A stretch of 64,000 nucleotides of DNA, taken from NCBI GenBank assembly GCA_910578715.1, contig CAJTRL010000008.1, positions 17,518 to 81,517 of the forward strand, read 5' to 3'. Source of the stretch: an uncultured Lachnospiraceae bacterium (GTDB lineage: Bacteria > Bacillota > Clostridia > Lachnospirales > Lachnospiraceae). The stretch's first letter is position 1. Each line of letters begins with the position of its first letter. Positions 26,079 through 33,211 of this stretch are shown here, in pieces. The notes below the pieces were generated by a model, which had not been told where the DNA came from, did no database searches, and saw only the letters and a program-made list of their open reading frames with translations. The translations under genes and the position numbers were made by a program.

Positions 26079-27910
26079 GTCGCAAATACCTCCTTATCTT
26101 TCAGTCTGCCCGTATATCCCAGTGTGAACATCGGTGAGAACGCATATCCTTCCCGGATATAGCCGACCGCATCTTTTCTGTCGCAGCTTAAAGAAACTCT
26201 TGTCTCGATTTCGGGAATGACAGACACAACTTCCTTCGCGCCCGCAAGCTGTTCCTCGCGGCATTTATAGGCATATTTGATTTCCTTACTTTCCAAATCG
26301 CCCACACAGGTCAGGGTGATATTGCTCATATCTTCGGAATATTCCGTCGTGCCATAGCATGCAACCATGTATTCGTTGATTTCCACTTCCGCTTCCGGGT
26401 CGCTCATTTCCAGAATGTTCCGCTCAATCTTTACGCTGGAGCTTCCTTCCTCAAAATACATCTTCGTCTGCAGTTTTACCGTTAAATCATAAAATTCGAT
26501 ATCCACAGGGTCAAGCGTCAGGATTCTCGTCTTTCCTTTCTTCGATTCGTTTTCCTCTTCGGAAAAATGCGCCTTCGTTCTGCACAGGCACAAATCCACT
26601 TCCTCGCCCTTATAAGTCAGCTTCGCGCTTCTTACGGTTCCTTCTCCCGCATAGTGCGTGAAATATCCGGCTCTGTATTTTTCCTGAATGAGGAAAGGAT
26701 AGGAAGCGTCCGTCACATGCTTCGTTCCGATGCCGACCGGCCATTCCAGCTTCGCCGCGTAAGGTCTCAAGTCCACAATCGCGCCGCCCTGGTCCATATT
26801 CACGCACACGCGCATGAACGGGTCGCAGTACCAGAATAACTGCTTTTCGGAACCGTACAGGATATCTCTCCAAAGCGCGCATTCCGGCTCTGTCAGCGTC
26901 CTTTTCTGGCGATAATAATCGGCAAATTCCGCCATCGTCATATCGTCCAGTTTTCCTTCTTTTTTCAGCTGGCCGTAATAAGCCATGCCATCCTCATAAG
27001 ATTTTAAAAGCAGCTCGTAAGGCGCTTCCCAGCGGCCCATTTTGTTCATCCAGCCGGGGCCGACAAACATCATATTGTAAGCATAACCATTGTTATATTT
27101 TGCCAAATCACGGTACTGGTCAATCAGATTGTACAGATATGGAAATTCCCAGGTCTTGGAATCATAGCTCATGCTGCGCAGTACGTTCTGCGGATGCGTT
27201 CCGAAATTGGAGCCGTTCCCGTCATAGCAGGCAATCAGGTCTCTCGACAAATGCGGAATCGCCACGATGCCGCTGTCCTCTTCCTCATTTGCCGCCGGAG
27301 CATGTACGTTCTGTTTGCTCGGAATCCAGGGAGCCCAGGGGCCGCCGTCCATAAAGGTATACCAGGAATTATTGCATGTATGATACGCTTTGGGGCCCTC
27401 TTCCCAACAGGTTGCCACCGCACACTTAATCATCGGATATTTTTCCTTGATGTAATTTACCAGCTCCGCATCCATATAATAGGAGCCTGTGGATTCCGGA
27501 TAAAAACCGAAACGGTCGTAAAATTTGCCGAATACATCGTCAACAATAGACTTTTTATCCTCCATTGAAAACATCCAGATACAGAAGTCTTTGGTCTTGT
27601 ATTTCTCTCGGAACTCCGTACAGGGCAGTCCTAACAGGGAAAGCGCAATCTCATCCCCATATTTTTCATGGTCCGCTTTCGCAAGTTCCACCGCCTCGTC
27701 ATTGAACAGCGACGCATAAGTCATCTGAATGGTCGTTTTCAGGCCGTTCTTGTGCGCAATCGCCTGCTGCGTCTTGAAAATGTCGAGCGATTCCGTCAGC
27801 AGCGCCTTTCTGCCGATGTCCTCCTCTTTTCCATGTCCGGTCACTTTCTCCGCGTACTCGGGAACCATTTCCGGCCGATGGATAATGTTCACAATAAACT
27901 TATTGTCCAT
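26051..27910 (-). CDS. Uncharacterised 619-aa protein of the galactan regulon, barrel-like N-terminal domain
   Basis: I do not recognise the family with confidence. It is soluble, with no signal peptide. The first about 330 residues read like a (beta/alpha) barrel of the NodB/GH57 type: HKNGLKTTIQMTYASLF near 54-70, LSLLGLPCTEF, FYDRFGFYPESTGSYYMDAELVNYIKEKYP near 130-160, IKCAVATCWEEG, and GPWAPWIPSKQNVHAPA. A beta-rich C-terminal half follows from about 360 (CVNMDQGGAIVDLRPYAAKLEW, then repeated strands to GYIREGYAFSPMFTLGYTG). GGAGG precedes the ATG. The promoter carries the same LacI operator as the GH42 gene, and GH53 lies downstream. A carbohydrate-active role on galactan-derived sugars is therefore likely, by inference. 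Confidence 0.8.
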   Translation of the reverse strand: MDNKFIVNIIHRPEMVPEYAEKVTGHGKEEDIGRKALLTESLDIFKTQQAIAHKNGLKTTIQMTYASLFNDEAVELAKADHEKYGDEIALSLLGLPCTEFREKYKTKDFCIWMFSMEDKKSIVDDVFGKFYDRFGFYPESTGSYYMDAELVNYIKEKYPMIKCAVATCWEEGPKAYHTCNNSWYTFMDGGPWAPWIPSKQNVHAPAANEEEDSGIVAIPHLSRDLIACYDGNGSNFGTHPQNVLRSMSYDSKTWEFPYLYNLIDQYRDLAKYNNGYAYNMMFVGPGWMNKMGRWEAPYELLLKSYEDGMAYYGQLKKEGKLDDMTMAEFADYYRQKRTLTEPECALWRDILYGSEKQLFWYCDPFMRVCVNMDQGGAIVDLRPYAAKLEWPVGIGTKHVTDASYPFLIQEKYRAGYFTHYAGEGTVRSAKLTYKGEEVDLCLCRTKAHFSEEENESKKGKTRILTLDPVDIEFYDLTVKLQTKMYFEEGSSSVKIERNILEMSDPEAEVEINEYMVACYGTTEYSEDMSNITLTCVGDLESKEIKYAYKCREEQLAGAKEVVSVIPEIETRVSLSCDRKDAVGYIREGYAFSPMFTLGYTGRLKDKEVFATWLNLAKAN

Positions 27911-28040
27911 AGTAATCCTCCATTCTTATCGTTACTCAACCCACGACTATATGCCGCGGGAATCACTTCTGTTCTTTCCGTTCTTTTTTACAACCTTCCG
28001 GGCATACCGCCACAGGTCCGCGAGGCATTTACGCACTTGG

Positions 28041-28077
28041 CAGTTTCGAGTTTAACAGTTTCGAGCTTAGCAGTTTC
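28041..28077. repeat. Three 15-bp direct repeats in the leader of the 619-aa gene
   Basis: CAGTTTC-type units start at 28041, 28056 and 28071 (exact 15-bp period; the first two share CAGTTTCGAG). They lie in the 5' untranslated leader between the operator and the gene. Role unknown. Confidence 0.5.
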
Positions 28078-28098
28078 CACTACGCCTGTATTTTCTGG

Positions 28099-28116
28099 TG
28101 CGCAATCGGTTGTCCA
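28099..28116. promoter_or_regulatory. LacI-type operator upstream of the 619-aa gene
   Basis: TGCGCAATCGGTTGTCCA is an imperfect palindrome with central CG (pattern TGnnCAAnCGnTTGnnCA). It lies directly downstream of the promoter, where a bound repressor would block transcription. A near-identical site lies before the GH42 gene. The adjacent LacI gene (28272-29279) is the likely binder. Confidence 0.75.
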
Positions 28117-28129
28117 ACATCATGAACTT

Positions 28130-28158
28130 AGCATAACAAAGCGGTTATCTGTTGTCAA
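28130..28158 (-). promoter_or_regulatory. Promoter of the 619-aa/zinc-ribbon/GH53 operon
   Basis: Minus strand: TTGACA (28153-28158), 17-nt spacer, TATGCT (28130-28135). The predicted start lies a few bases before the operator. Confidence 0.7.
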
Positions 28159-28271
28159 TGTCTATAATTGCCTATTTCCGGCGCGATTGTTTGTGGATTC
28201 TGCATAAAGGATTATGGGGATGAGGGAAGCTGAAATCCGGGAGGCCAGTCAAAAACTCGGCTCCCGCCCTT

Positions 28272-29279
28272 CTACGTCGATTCCCGCATGGATATCTGGC
28301 ATCCAAGAAGCGTTTTACCGGGGACTTCTTCCCCGTCAATCATTTGCAGAAGCGTCCGGCATGTCCTTTTGCCAAGCTCTTCAATATCAAACTGAATCGA
28401 CGTCACGGAAGGCGTATAATTTTCCAGAAAAGAGCTGTCATAAAAAGAAGCGACCCGGACCTGTTCCGGCACTCTTATTCTCTTCTGCTGTAAACAGTTC
28501 AATACACAGCTGCACAGATAATCGTCCGTGGAAACGATGCACCGTACCTCCTCCCGCAGCAGTTTTTCCACAATTTCCTCCACCGCTTTCAGGCCTTCCA
28601 CATCTGAAAACACATAGGATTCCGGTTTTATTCCTTCTTTGTTTTCATACTCCTGACAGGCGTCAAGAAATCCCTGAACCCTGTACCGGTTCACCATGTG
28701 TGCCCGGCTTCCGCCAATCAGCGCAATCTTCCCGCTCCCCTGGGAAAGGAGGCGTCCTGTCAGCTCCCGGCACGCCTTCTGGTGGTCGTTATCAATCCAC
28801 ACGACCGCATCGTCCTCCGAACTGCCAATTGCCACAAAAGGAATCCCCGTTTTTTTCAGGTACTCTGCGGGCGCATCCTCCACCAGCGTCCGGGTCAGGA
28901 TAAAGCCGTCCACTTTATGATTTACAACCACCCGCTGTAACTGGGAAATATCCTCTGCCGTAACGATGGAAACGAGTACGTCATAATCCAGGGAAGAGGC
29001 AATTTTACTGATGCCGAGCATACAGTTCTGAAAAAAAGGAAGCTCAACGATATTATAATCGCCCGGAATGACCAGCCCGATATTGTAGGTTCTGGACTGC
29101 GCCAGCCCTTTGGCAATGACATTCGGTCTGTAATTGTGCTCTTCTATATATTGCAATACTTTTGCGCGCGTTTTCTCTCCGATGCGCCCCTTTCCGGAAA
29201 TGGCGCGGGAAACGGTCGTCTTGGAAACGCCCAGCGCCTCCGCAATATCGTTAATTGTCAGATTTTTCTCTTCTGTCAT
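28272..29279 (-). CDS. LacI family transcriptional regulator of the GH42/619-aa regulon
   Basis: This 335-residue protein has a LacI HTH (LTINDIAEALGVSKTTVSRAISGKGRIG, about residues 7-34) and a periplasmic-binding-like sensor (IGLVIPGDYNIVELPFFQNCMLGI through VASFYDSSFLENYTPSVTSIQFD). It lies between the 619-residue gene and the divergent DUF305 and GH42 genes. The shared 18-bp operator at both flanking promoters makes it the probable local repressor, released by a galactoside. The effector is not known. Confidence 0.92.
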   Translation of the reverse strand: MTEEKNLTINDIAEALGVSKTTVSRAISGKGRIGEKTRAKVLQYIEEHNYRPNVIAKGLAQSRTYNIGLVIPGDYNIVELPFFQNCMLGISKIASSLDYDVLVSIVTAEDISQLQRVVVNHKVDGFILTRTLVEDAPAEYLKKTGIPFVAIGSSEDDAVVWIDNDHQKACRELTGRLLSQGSGKIALIGGSRAHMVNRYRVQGFLDACQEYENKEGIKPESYVFSDVEGLKAVEEIVEKLLREEVRCIVSTDDYLCSCVLNCLQQKRIRVPEQVRVASFYDSSFLENYTPSVTSIQFDIEELGKRTCRTLLQMIDGEEVPGKTLLGCQISMREST

Positions 29280-29373
29280 ACAGACTGCACCTGCCTTTCG
29301 GGGAACCGCTTATAACATATCATGCCATTCCCGCATAATATAATACAAAGTTTTTCTTTAAAAACGGAGTTAT

Positions 29374-29952
29374 ATGGAAAAAACAAACACACAATCTTCT
29401 TTTTCACATAATACCAATGAATATCTGAACGCCTATGCCTGTATTCTGAAAGAAATGATTTGCTGCATGACAAAGGCGGAACTGACAAACAGCATTTCCC
29501 ACAACTTCATCGTACAAATGATTCCCCATCACAAAGCCGCCATCCAGATGTCGCGGAATGTTTTGAAATACACAACGGACTGCGATATTGAGTGCATCGC
29601 GTCGAACATCATTACGGAGCAGACACAGAGCATATGCGATATGGAAAAAGCGATGCCCTGCTGCTGCCAGAAATTCAATGCCCAAAGAGACCTGTGCGCC
29701 TATCAGAAACAGGTGGATAAAATTTTCCAGACAATGTTCCACTGTATGGAGACCGCTGAAGCATGCAATTCCATCGACTGCAACTTTTTACGGGAAATGA
29801 TTCCCCATCACGAAGGCGCCGTGGCATTTGCCGAAACCACCCTGCAATACTGCATCTGCCCGGAACTGAAGCCAATTCTGGATTCCATTATCGTCTCCCA
29901 GAAAAAGGGAGTCTGCCAGATGAAAGAGCTTCTCTGCCGCCTGTCCCGTTAG
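29374..29952 (+). CDS. DUF305 family protein, two-repeat form
   Basis: This 192-residue protein carries two copies of the DUF305 motif (MIPHHKAAIQMSRN near 50 and MIPHHEGAVAFAET near 146), each a helical ferritin-like half with an His-His pair. It is Cys-rich (CIL, CCM, CCCQ, CAY, CPE), suggesting metal binding. There is no signal peptide, unlike many exported DUF305 proteins. CGGAG lies before the ATG. It is divergent from the LacI gene and followed by its own terminator. A metal-handling role is plausible for the family and unproven here. Confidence 0.8.
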   Translation: MEKTNTQSSFSHNTNEYLNAYACILKEMICCMTKAELTNSISHNFIVQMIPHHKAAIQMSRNVLKYTTDCDIECIASNIITEQTQSICDMEKAMPCCCQKFNAQRDLCAYQKQVDKIFQTMFHCMETAEACNSIDCNFLREMIPHHEGAVAFAETTLQYCICPELKPILDSIIVSQKKGVCQMKELLCRLSR

Positions 29953-29988
29953 TGTGCCGACACGCATTTCAATAAAAAACCATTCCCC

Positions 29989-30025
29989 AAAAGAGGCTGG
30001 AGCCTGGCATGGCGCCGGCTTCTTT
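29989..30025 (+). terminator. Rho-independent terminator after the DUF305 gene
   Basis: A G/C stem AGAGGCTGG / CCGGCTTCT (two G-U pairs) is followed by a run of six T residues. Confidence 0.75.
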
Positions 30026-30050
30026 TTTGTAATGTTGTTCTGTTTTGTAC

Positions 30051-30079
30051 TTTACCGGTCTGCTTTTTCATGATAAAAT
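30051..30079 (+). promoter_or_regulatory. Promoter of the GH42 gene
   Basis: TTTACC (30051-30056), 17-nt spacer, TAAAAT (30074-30079). The -35 is weak, and the LacI operator lies just downstream. Confidence 0.5.
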
Positions 30080-30092
30080 TTATATACAGGTT

Positions 30093-30110
30093 TGCGCAAA
30101 CGGTTGTTCA
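30093..30110. promoter_or_regulatory. LacI-type operator upstream of GH42
   Basis: TGCGCAAACGGTTGTTCA matches the operator at 28099-28116 in 16 of 18 positions and has the same central-CG palindrome. It sits at about +8 to +25 relative to the predicted start. Confidence 0.78.
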
Positions 30111-30177
30111 TTAACAGCGTACCAAAAGAAAGGCAGTACTGCAATAGCAGATATATACAATTTAAACGGGGTTTTTT

Positions 30178-32283
30178 ATGAAAACAGACAAACTATTATT
30201 CGGGGCGGCATATTATGACGAATATCTGCCCTATGACAGAATCGAAACCGACATGGAAATGATGAAAAAGGCGCATATGAACGTTATCCGCATTGCAGAG
30301 TCCACATGGAGTACCTGGGAACCACAGGACAATGTGTTTGATTTTACCCATCTGCACCGCATGCTGAAAGCGTCCGAAAAACACGGCATACAGGTTATCG
30401 TCGGCACACCGACCTATGCGGTTCCGGCCTGGCTTGCCGCAAAATATCCCGATATTCTGGCCCAGACCCACAACGGACAGGAACGCTACGGGCGCAGACA
30501 GAATATGGACATCGCACATCCCATGTATTTAAAACATGCGGAGCGCATCATCCGGAAGCTCATGGAAGAAGTGCGCCCTTATCGGCATGTCATCGGCTTT
30601 CAGCTGGACAATGAAACCAAATCCTATGATACCTGCAGCGTTTACGCCCAGGAAAAATTCCGGGATTATCTGAAAGAGCTTTTCCACGGCGATTTATGCG
30701 CGCTCAATCATCAGTTCGGACTGGACTACTGGAGCAACCGCATCAATTCCTGGGAAGAGTTTCCCGACGTCCGCGGCACGATTAACGGCAGTCTCGGCGC
30801 GGAATACCAGAAATTCCAGCGCAGGCTGGTAACGGATTTCCTCGCATGGCAGAGCGGAATCGTCAGAGAATACGCCCGCCCGGACCAGTTCATCACGCAG
30901 AATTTCGACTACGACTGGCGTGGATTTTCCTATGGATTACAGCCGGAAGTCAACCAGTGGGAAGCCGGAAAAGCCGTGACAGTTGCCGGCTTCGACATCT
31001 ACCATCCTTCCGCACAGGACCTGACCGGAAAAGAAATTTCCTTCGGCGGCGCAATTGCCCGTTCCATCAAAAAAGACAACTACCTGATTCTGGAAACGGA
31101 GGCCCAGGGCAACCACGGATGGCTTCCCTATCCCGGCCAGCTCCGTTTACAGGCGTTCAGCCATCTCGCCTCCGGCTCTGATTCCGTTATGTACTGGCAC
31201 TGGCATTCCATTCATAACGCCATCGAGTCTTACTGGAAAGGAATCCTCAGCCATAATCTGAAAGAAAATGCCGCTTACCGGGAAGTCTGCCGCATCGGAG
31301 AAGAATTCGAGCGTTACGGCGGGCACCTGAAAAATCTGAAAAAGAAAGCGCCCGCTGCCCTGCTGCTCTCCAACGAAGCGCTCACCGGACTGCAGTGGTT
31401 CGCAATTCATGAAAACCTGAAATACAACGATATCGTCCGCTGGATTTATGATGCCCTTTATGAACTGAATATCGAATGCGACATATTGAGCTGTGATGAT
31501 ATTGACTTATTCAGTCAATATCCCCTTCTTATTGCTCCGGCGCTTTACAGCATATCCGAAACGGTCATCGACGCGCTCCGCGCCTATGTGGAACAGGGCG
31601 GTCATCTTTTCTCCACCTTTAAGACGGCCTTTGCCGACCCGATGTTAAAGATATATGCCGATGACCAGCCCCATCGCCTGACGGATGTATTCGGCATGAC
31701 CTACGACCAGTTCACCGACGCGGTAAACGTCGGCCTGAAAGATATAACATTTGTTATACCATACACAGCGGACCAAAAACCCGGACATGACGCCGCCGAT
31801 GTCGAAGGAAATGCCATTCATACCGCCGATGCTTCCAAATCGTCCGTTCACTACTGGATGGAGCTTTTACAGCCCGATACCGCCGAAACACTGGCTTCAT
31901 ATGCTCACCCCCACTGGGGCGCTTATGCCGCCGTCACATACAACCGCTTTGGTAAAGGAAGTGCGGCATATGCGGGATGCTATTTTGATAAATCCCTTTT
32001 AAAAGAGCTGCTGCGTTTTCTCTGTAAAGACGCGGACATACCGCTCCCGGAAGCGGCATTCCCCGTTATCATCAAGCGCGGTGTCAACGAGAAAGGTAAG
32101 GAAATCATCTATCTTTTCAATTACTCGGATGAAGCGCAAAGCGTCATCTGGTACGGAAAGGACTGCGTACCTCTTATCGGAGCAGACGTTATAGACCCGG
32201 CAAACAAAGGGACGGTCCGGAATGGCGATATGGTTTCGATTCCGGGGTGGGATTTTGTGGTGCTTATGAACGTGGATGACTGA
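30178..32283 (+). CDS. GH42 beta-galactosidase
   Basis: This 701-residue cytoplasmic enzyme should release galactose from short beta-galactosides. The GH42 N-terminal barrel starts with LLFGAAYYDEYLPYDRIETDMEMMKKAHMN-type sequence; the acid/base is Glu146 in GFQLDNET and the nucleophile is probably Glu306 in LILETEAQGNHGW. The trimerisation domain (about 390-600: APAALLLSNEALTGLQWF, LLIAPALYSISE) and a C-terminal beta domain follow. It pairs with cytosolic GH53 as in the Bacillus gan system (GanA and GanB): GH53 shortens imported galactan and GH42 finishes it. Expression is probably repressed by the LacI protein at 28272-29279. Confidence 0.93.
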   Translation: MKTDKLLFGAAYYDEYLPYDRIETDMEMMKKAHMNVIRIAESTWSTWEPQDNVFDFTHLHRMLKASEKHGIQVIVGTPTYAVPAWLAAKYPDILAQTHNGQERYGRRQNMDIAHPMYLKHAERIIRKLMEEVRPYRHVIGFQLDNETKSYDTCSVYAQEKFRDYLKELFHGDLCALNHQFGLDYWSNRINSWEEFPDVRGTINGSLGAEYQKFQRRLVTDFLAWQSGIVREYARPDQFITQNFDYDWRGFSYGLQPEVNQWEAGKAVTVAGFDIYHPSAQDLTGKEISFGGAIARSIKKDNYLILETEAQGNHGWLPYPGQLRLQAFSHLASGSDSVMYWHWHSIHNAIESYWKGILSHNLKENAAYREVCRIGEEFERYGGHLKNLKKKAPAALLLSNEALTGLQWFAIHENLKYNDIVRWIYDALYELNIECDILSCDDIDLFSQYPLLIAPALYSISETVIDALRAYVEQGGHLFSTFKTAFADPMLKIYADDQPHRLTDVFGMTYDQFTDAVNVGLKDITFVIPYTADQKPGHDAADVEGNAIHTADASKSSVHYWMELLQPDTAETLASYAHPHWGAYAAVTYNRFGKGSAAYAGCYFDKSLLKELLRFLCKDADIPLPEAAFPVIIKRGVNEKGKEIIYLFNYSDEAQSVIWYGKDCVPLIGADVIDPANKGTVRNGDMVSIPGWDFVVLMNVDD

Positions 32284-32320
32284 TGATATTGTTTTTTATC
32301 CTGGTATTTAAAAAGGTACG

Positions 32321-32372
32321 CATCGGCCGCTTTTCGGAGTTTGTTCATGAATGCTCCGGGAAATGGCCGATG
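32321..32372. terminator. Long stem-loop after GH42
   Basis: CATCGGCC/GGCCGATG outer arms and CGGAG/CTCCG inner arms form one stem-loop without a clean T-tract. It probably marks the GH42 mRNA end or insulates the toxin-antitoxin locus. Confidence 0.5.
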
Positions 32373-32427
32373 GTATGAACAAGATATTTTTACGAACAAT
32401 AGACTTTGGCAGAATTTTTCATTTTTG

Positions 32428-32456
32428 TTGACATATTTCCCGCAAAAACGTATAAT
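32428..32456 (+). promoter_or_regulatory. Consensus promoter of the type III toxin-antitoxin locus
   Basis: Perfect TTGACA (32428-32433), 17-nt spacer, perfect TATAAT (32451-32456). It is the strongest promoter match in the window, as expected where antitoxin RNA must exceed toxin. Confidence 0.85.
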
Positions 32457-32462
32457 AAATAT

Positions 32463-32558
32463 CAGAGATGGGAAACCATCGTCAGGAGAGTTCCTGCCAG
32501 ATAGTGGAAAACTTTATATTCAGGAGAGTTCCTGCCAGATAGTGGGAAACTTTAAAAT
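32463..32558 (+). ncRNA. Type III antitoxin RNA (ToxI/CptI-like), two full 38-nt repeats plus a 5' partial
   Basis: Two 38-nt direct repeats (32482-32519 and 32520-32557) differ at only a few positions. Each contains the perfect hairpin CAGGA-GAGT-TCCTG and an AACTTT segment able to pair with AGAGTT in the loop, as in antitoxin pseudoknots. A partial repeat (GATGGGAAAC) precedes them. The order promoter, repeats, terminator, toxin is that of ToxIN/AbiQ/CptIN systems, where the toxin cuts the repeat array into units that inhibit it. Confidence 0.82.
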
Positions 32559-32560
32559 CA

Positions 32561-32590
32561 AAGGGTAATCGCTATGATTACCCTTTTTTC
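32561..32590 (+). terminator. Leaky terminator between antitoxin RNA and toxin gene
   Basis: AAGGGTAATC, loop GCTAT, GATTACCCTTTTTT: a 10-bp stem with a T6 tract. In type III systems this terminator sets the RNA antitoxin to toxin mRNA ratio. Confidence 0.88.
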
Positions 32591-32604
32591 TGTAGGAGAT
32601 ACCG

Positions 32605-33003
32605 ATGAGCGAATTGAAATTATATGAAGTATCCGAGGAATACATTTCATATATCAGCACCGTTGAAAAAAATGTTTTCTCTTCAAAAGAAAATGACAGA
32701 AACCATACCCGGAAGTATCTGGGCATTGTATACAACATTAACGGGTATAACTACTACATTCCCCTTTCCTCTCCTAAAAAATCTGATTACCAATTGGAGA
32801 ACGGAGTGCAGAAAATCCGTGGGAGCATTATCCCTATTATCCGCATCACATCCCAATCCTCATCCGGGAAACTGGAATTAAAGGGAACCCTGAAACTGAG
32901 CAATATGATTCCTGTTCCTGCCATCGGATATCTGAAAAGCACAGTTGATTTTAAATTGCTCGAACAGATGTATGGTAAATTTATTGAAAAGAAAAACAAT
33001 TAG
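32605..33003 (+). CDS. ToxN/CptN-like type III endoribonuclease toxin, short form
   Basis: This 132-residue protein has AGGAG upstream. It matches the ToxN/AbiQ fold: LYEVSEEYISYIS at the N-terminus, KYLGIVYNINGYNYYIPLSSPKK with the active-site SPK (Ser56, Lys58) matching the catalytic Ser/Lys of ToxN, GSIIPIIRI, then a C-terminal FKLLEQMYGKF helix. Known members are about 150-175 residues. Here the helical region between the NMIPVP strand and the last helix seems missing, so this is either a compact form or an internal deletion. The toxin would cut cellular RNA and act in phage abortive infection or plasmid maintenance. Confidence 0.82.
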   Translation: MSELKLYEVSEEYISYISTVEKNVFSSKENDRNHTRKYLGIVYNINGYNYYIPLSSPKKSDYQLENGVQKIRGSIIPIIRITSQSSSGKLELKGTLKLSNMIPVPAIGYLKSTVDFKLLEQMYGKFIEKKNN

Positions 33004-33177
33004 CAAAAATCGGACGCCGACATAAAACGAACATCCGCACTTTCACTTGATGAAAAACTCTCTTATGCAGCTGACGGTGAAAACGGTTTATGGATGTGCC
33101 AAAACCATCACAAAATGTCTGACGCCAATATTATATTTTTATCCGCTTCCGGCCACATTAATTACACCACAGTTTAG
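33004..33177 (+). pseudogene. HNH endonuclease C-terminal relic, in frame with the toxin stop
   Basis: Directly after the toxin TAG the same frame stays open for 57 codons. It contains NGLWMCQNHHKMSDANIIF followed by SGHINY, the usual C-terminal end of HNH endonucleases (NG-x-x-LC-x-NHH-K). There is no start codon or ribosome site, and the N-terminal half of the nuclease is missing. It is a decayed gene fragment, or an unusual read-through extension. Confidence 0.6.
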
Positions 33178-33211
33178 CAAATATATTCACAAACGTTATT
33201 CGTCATGCCTG

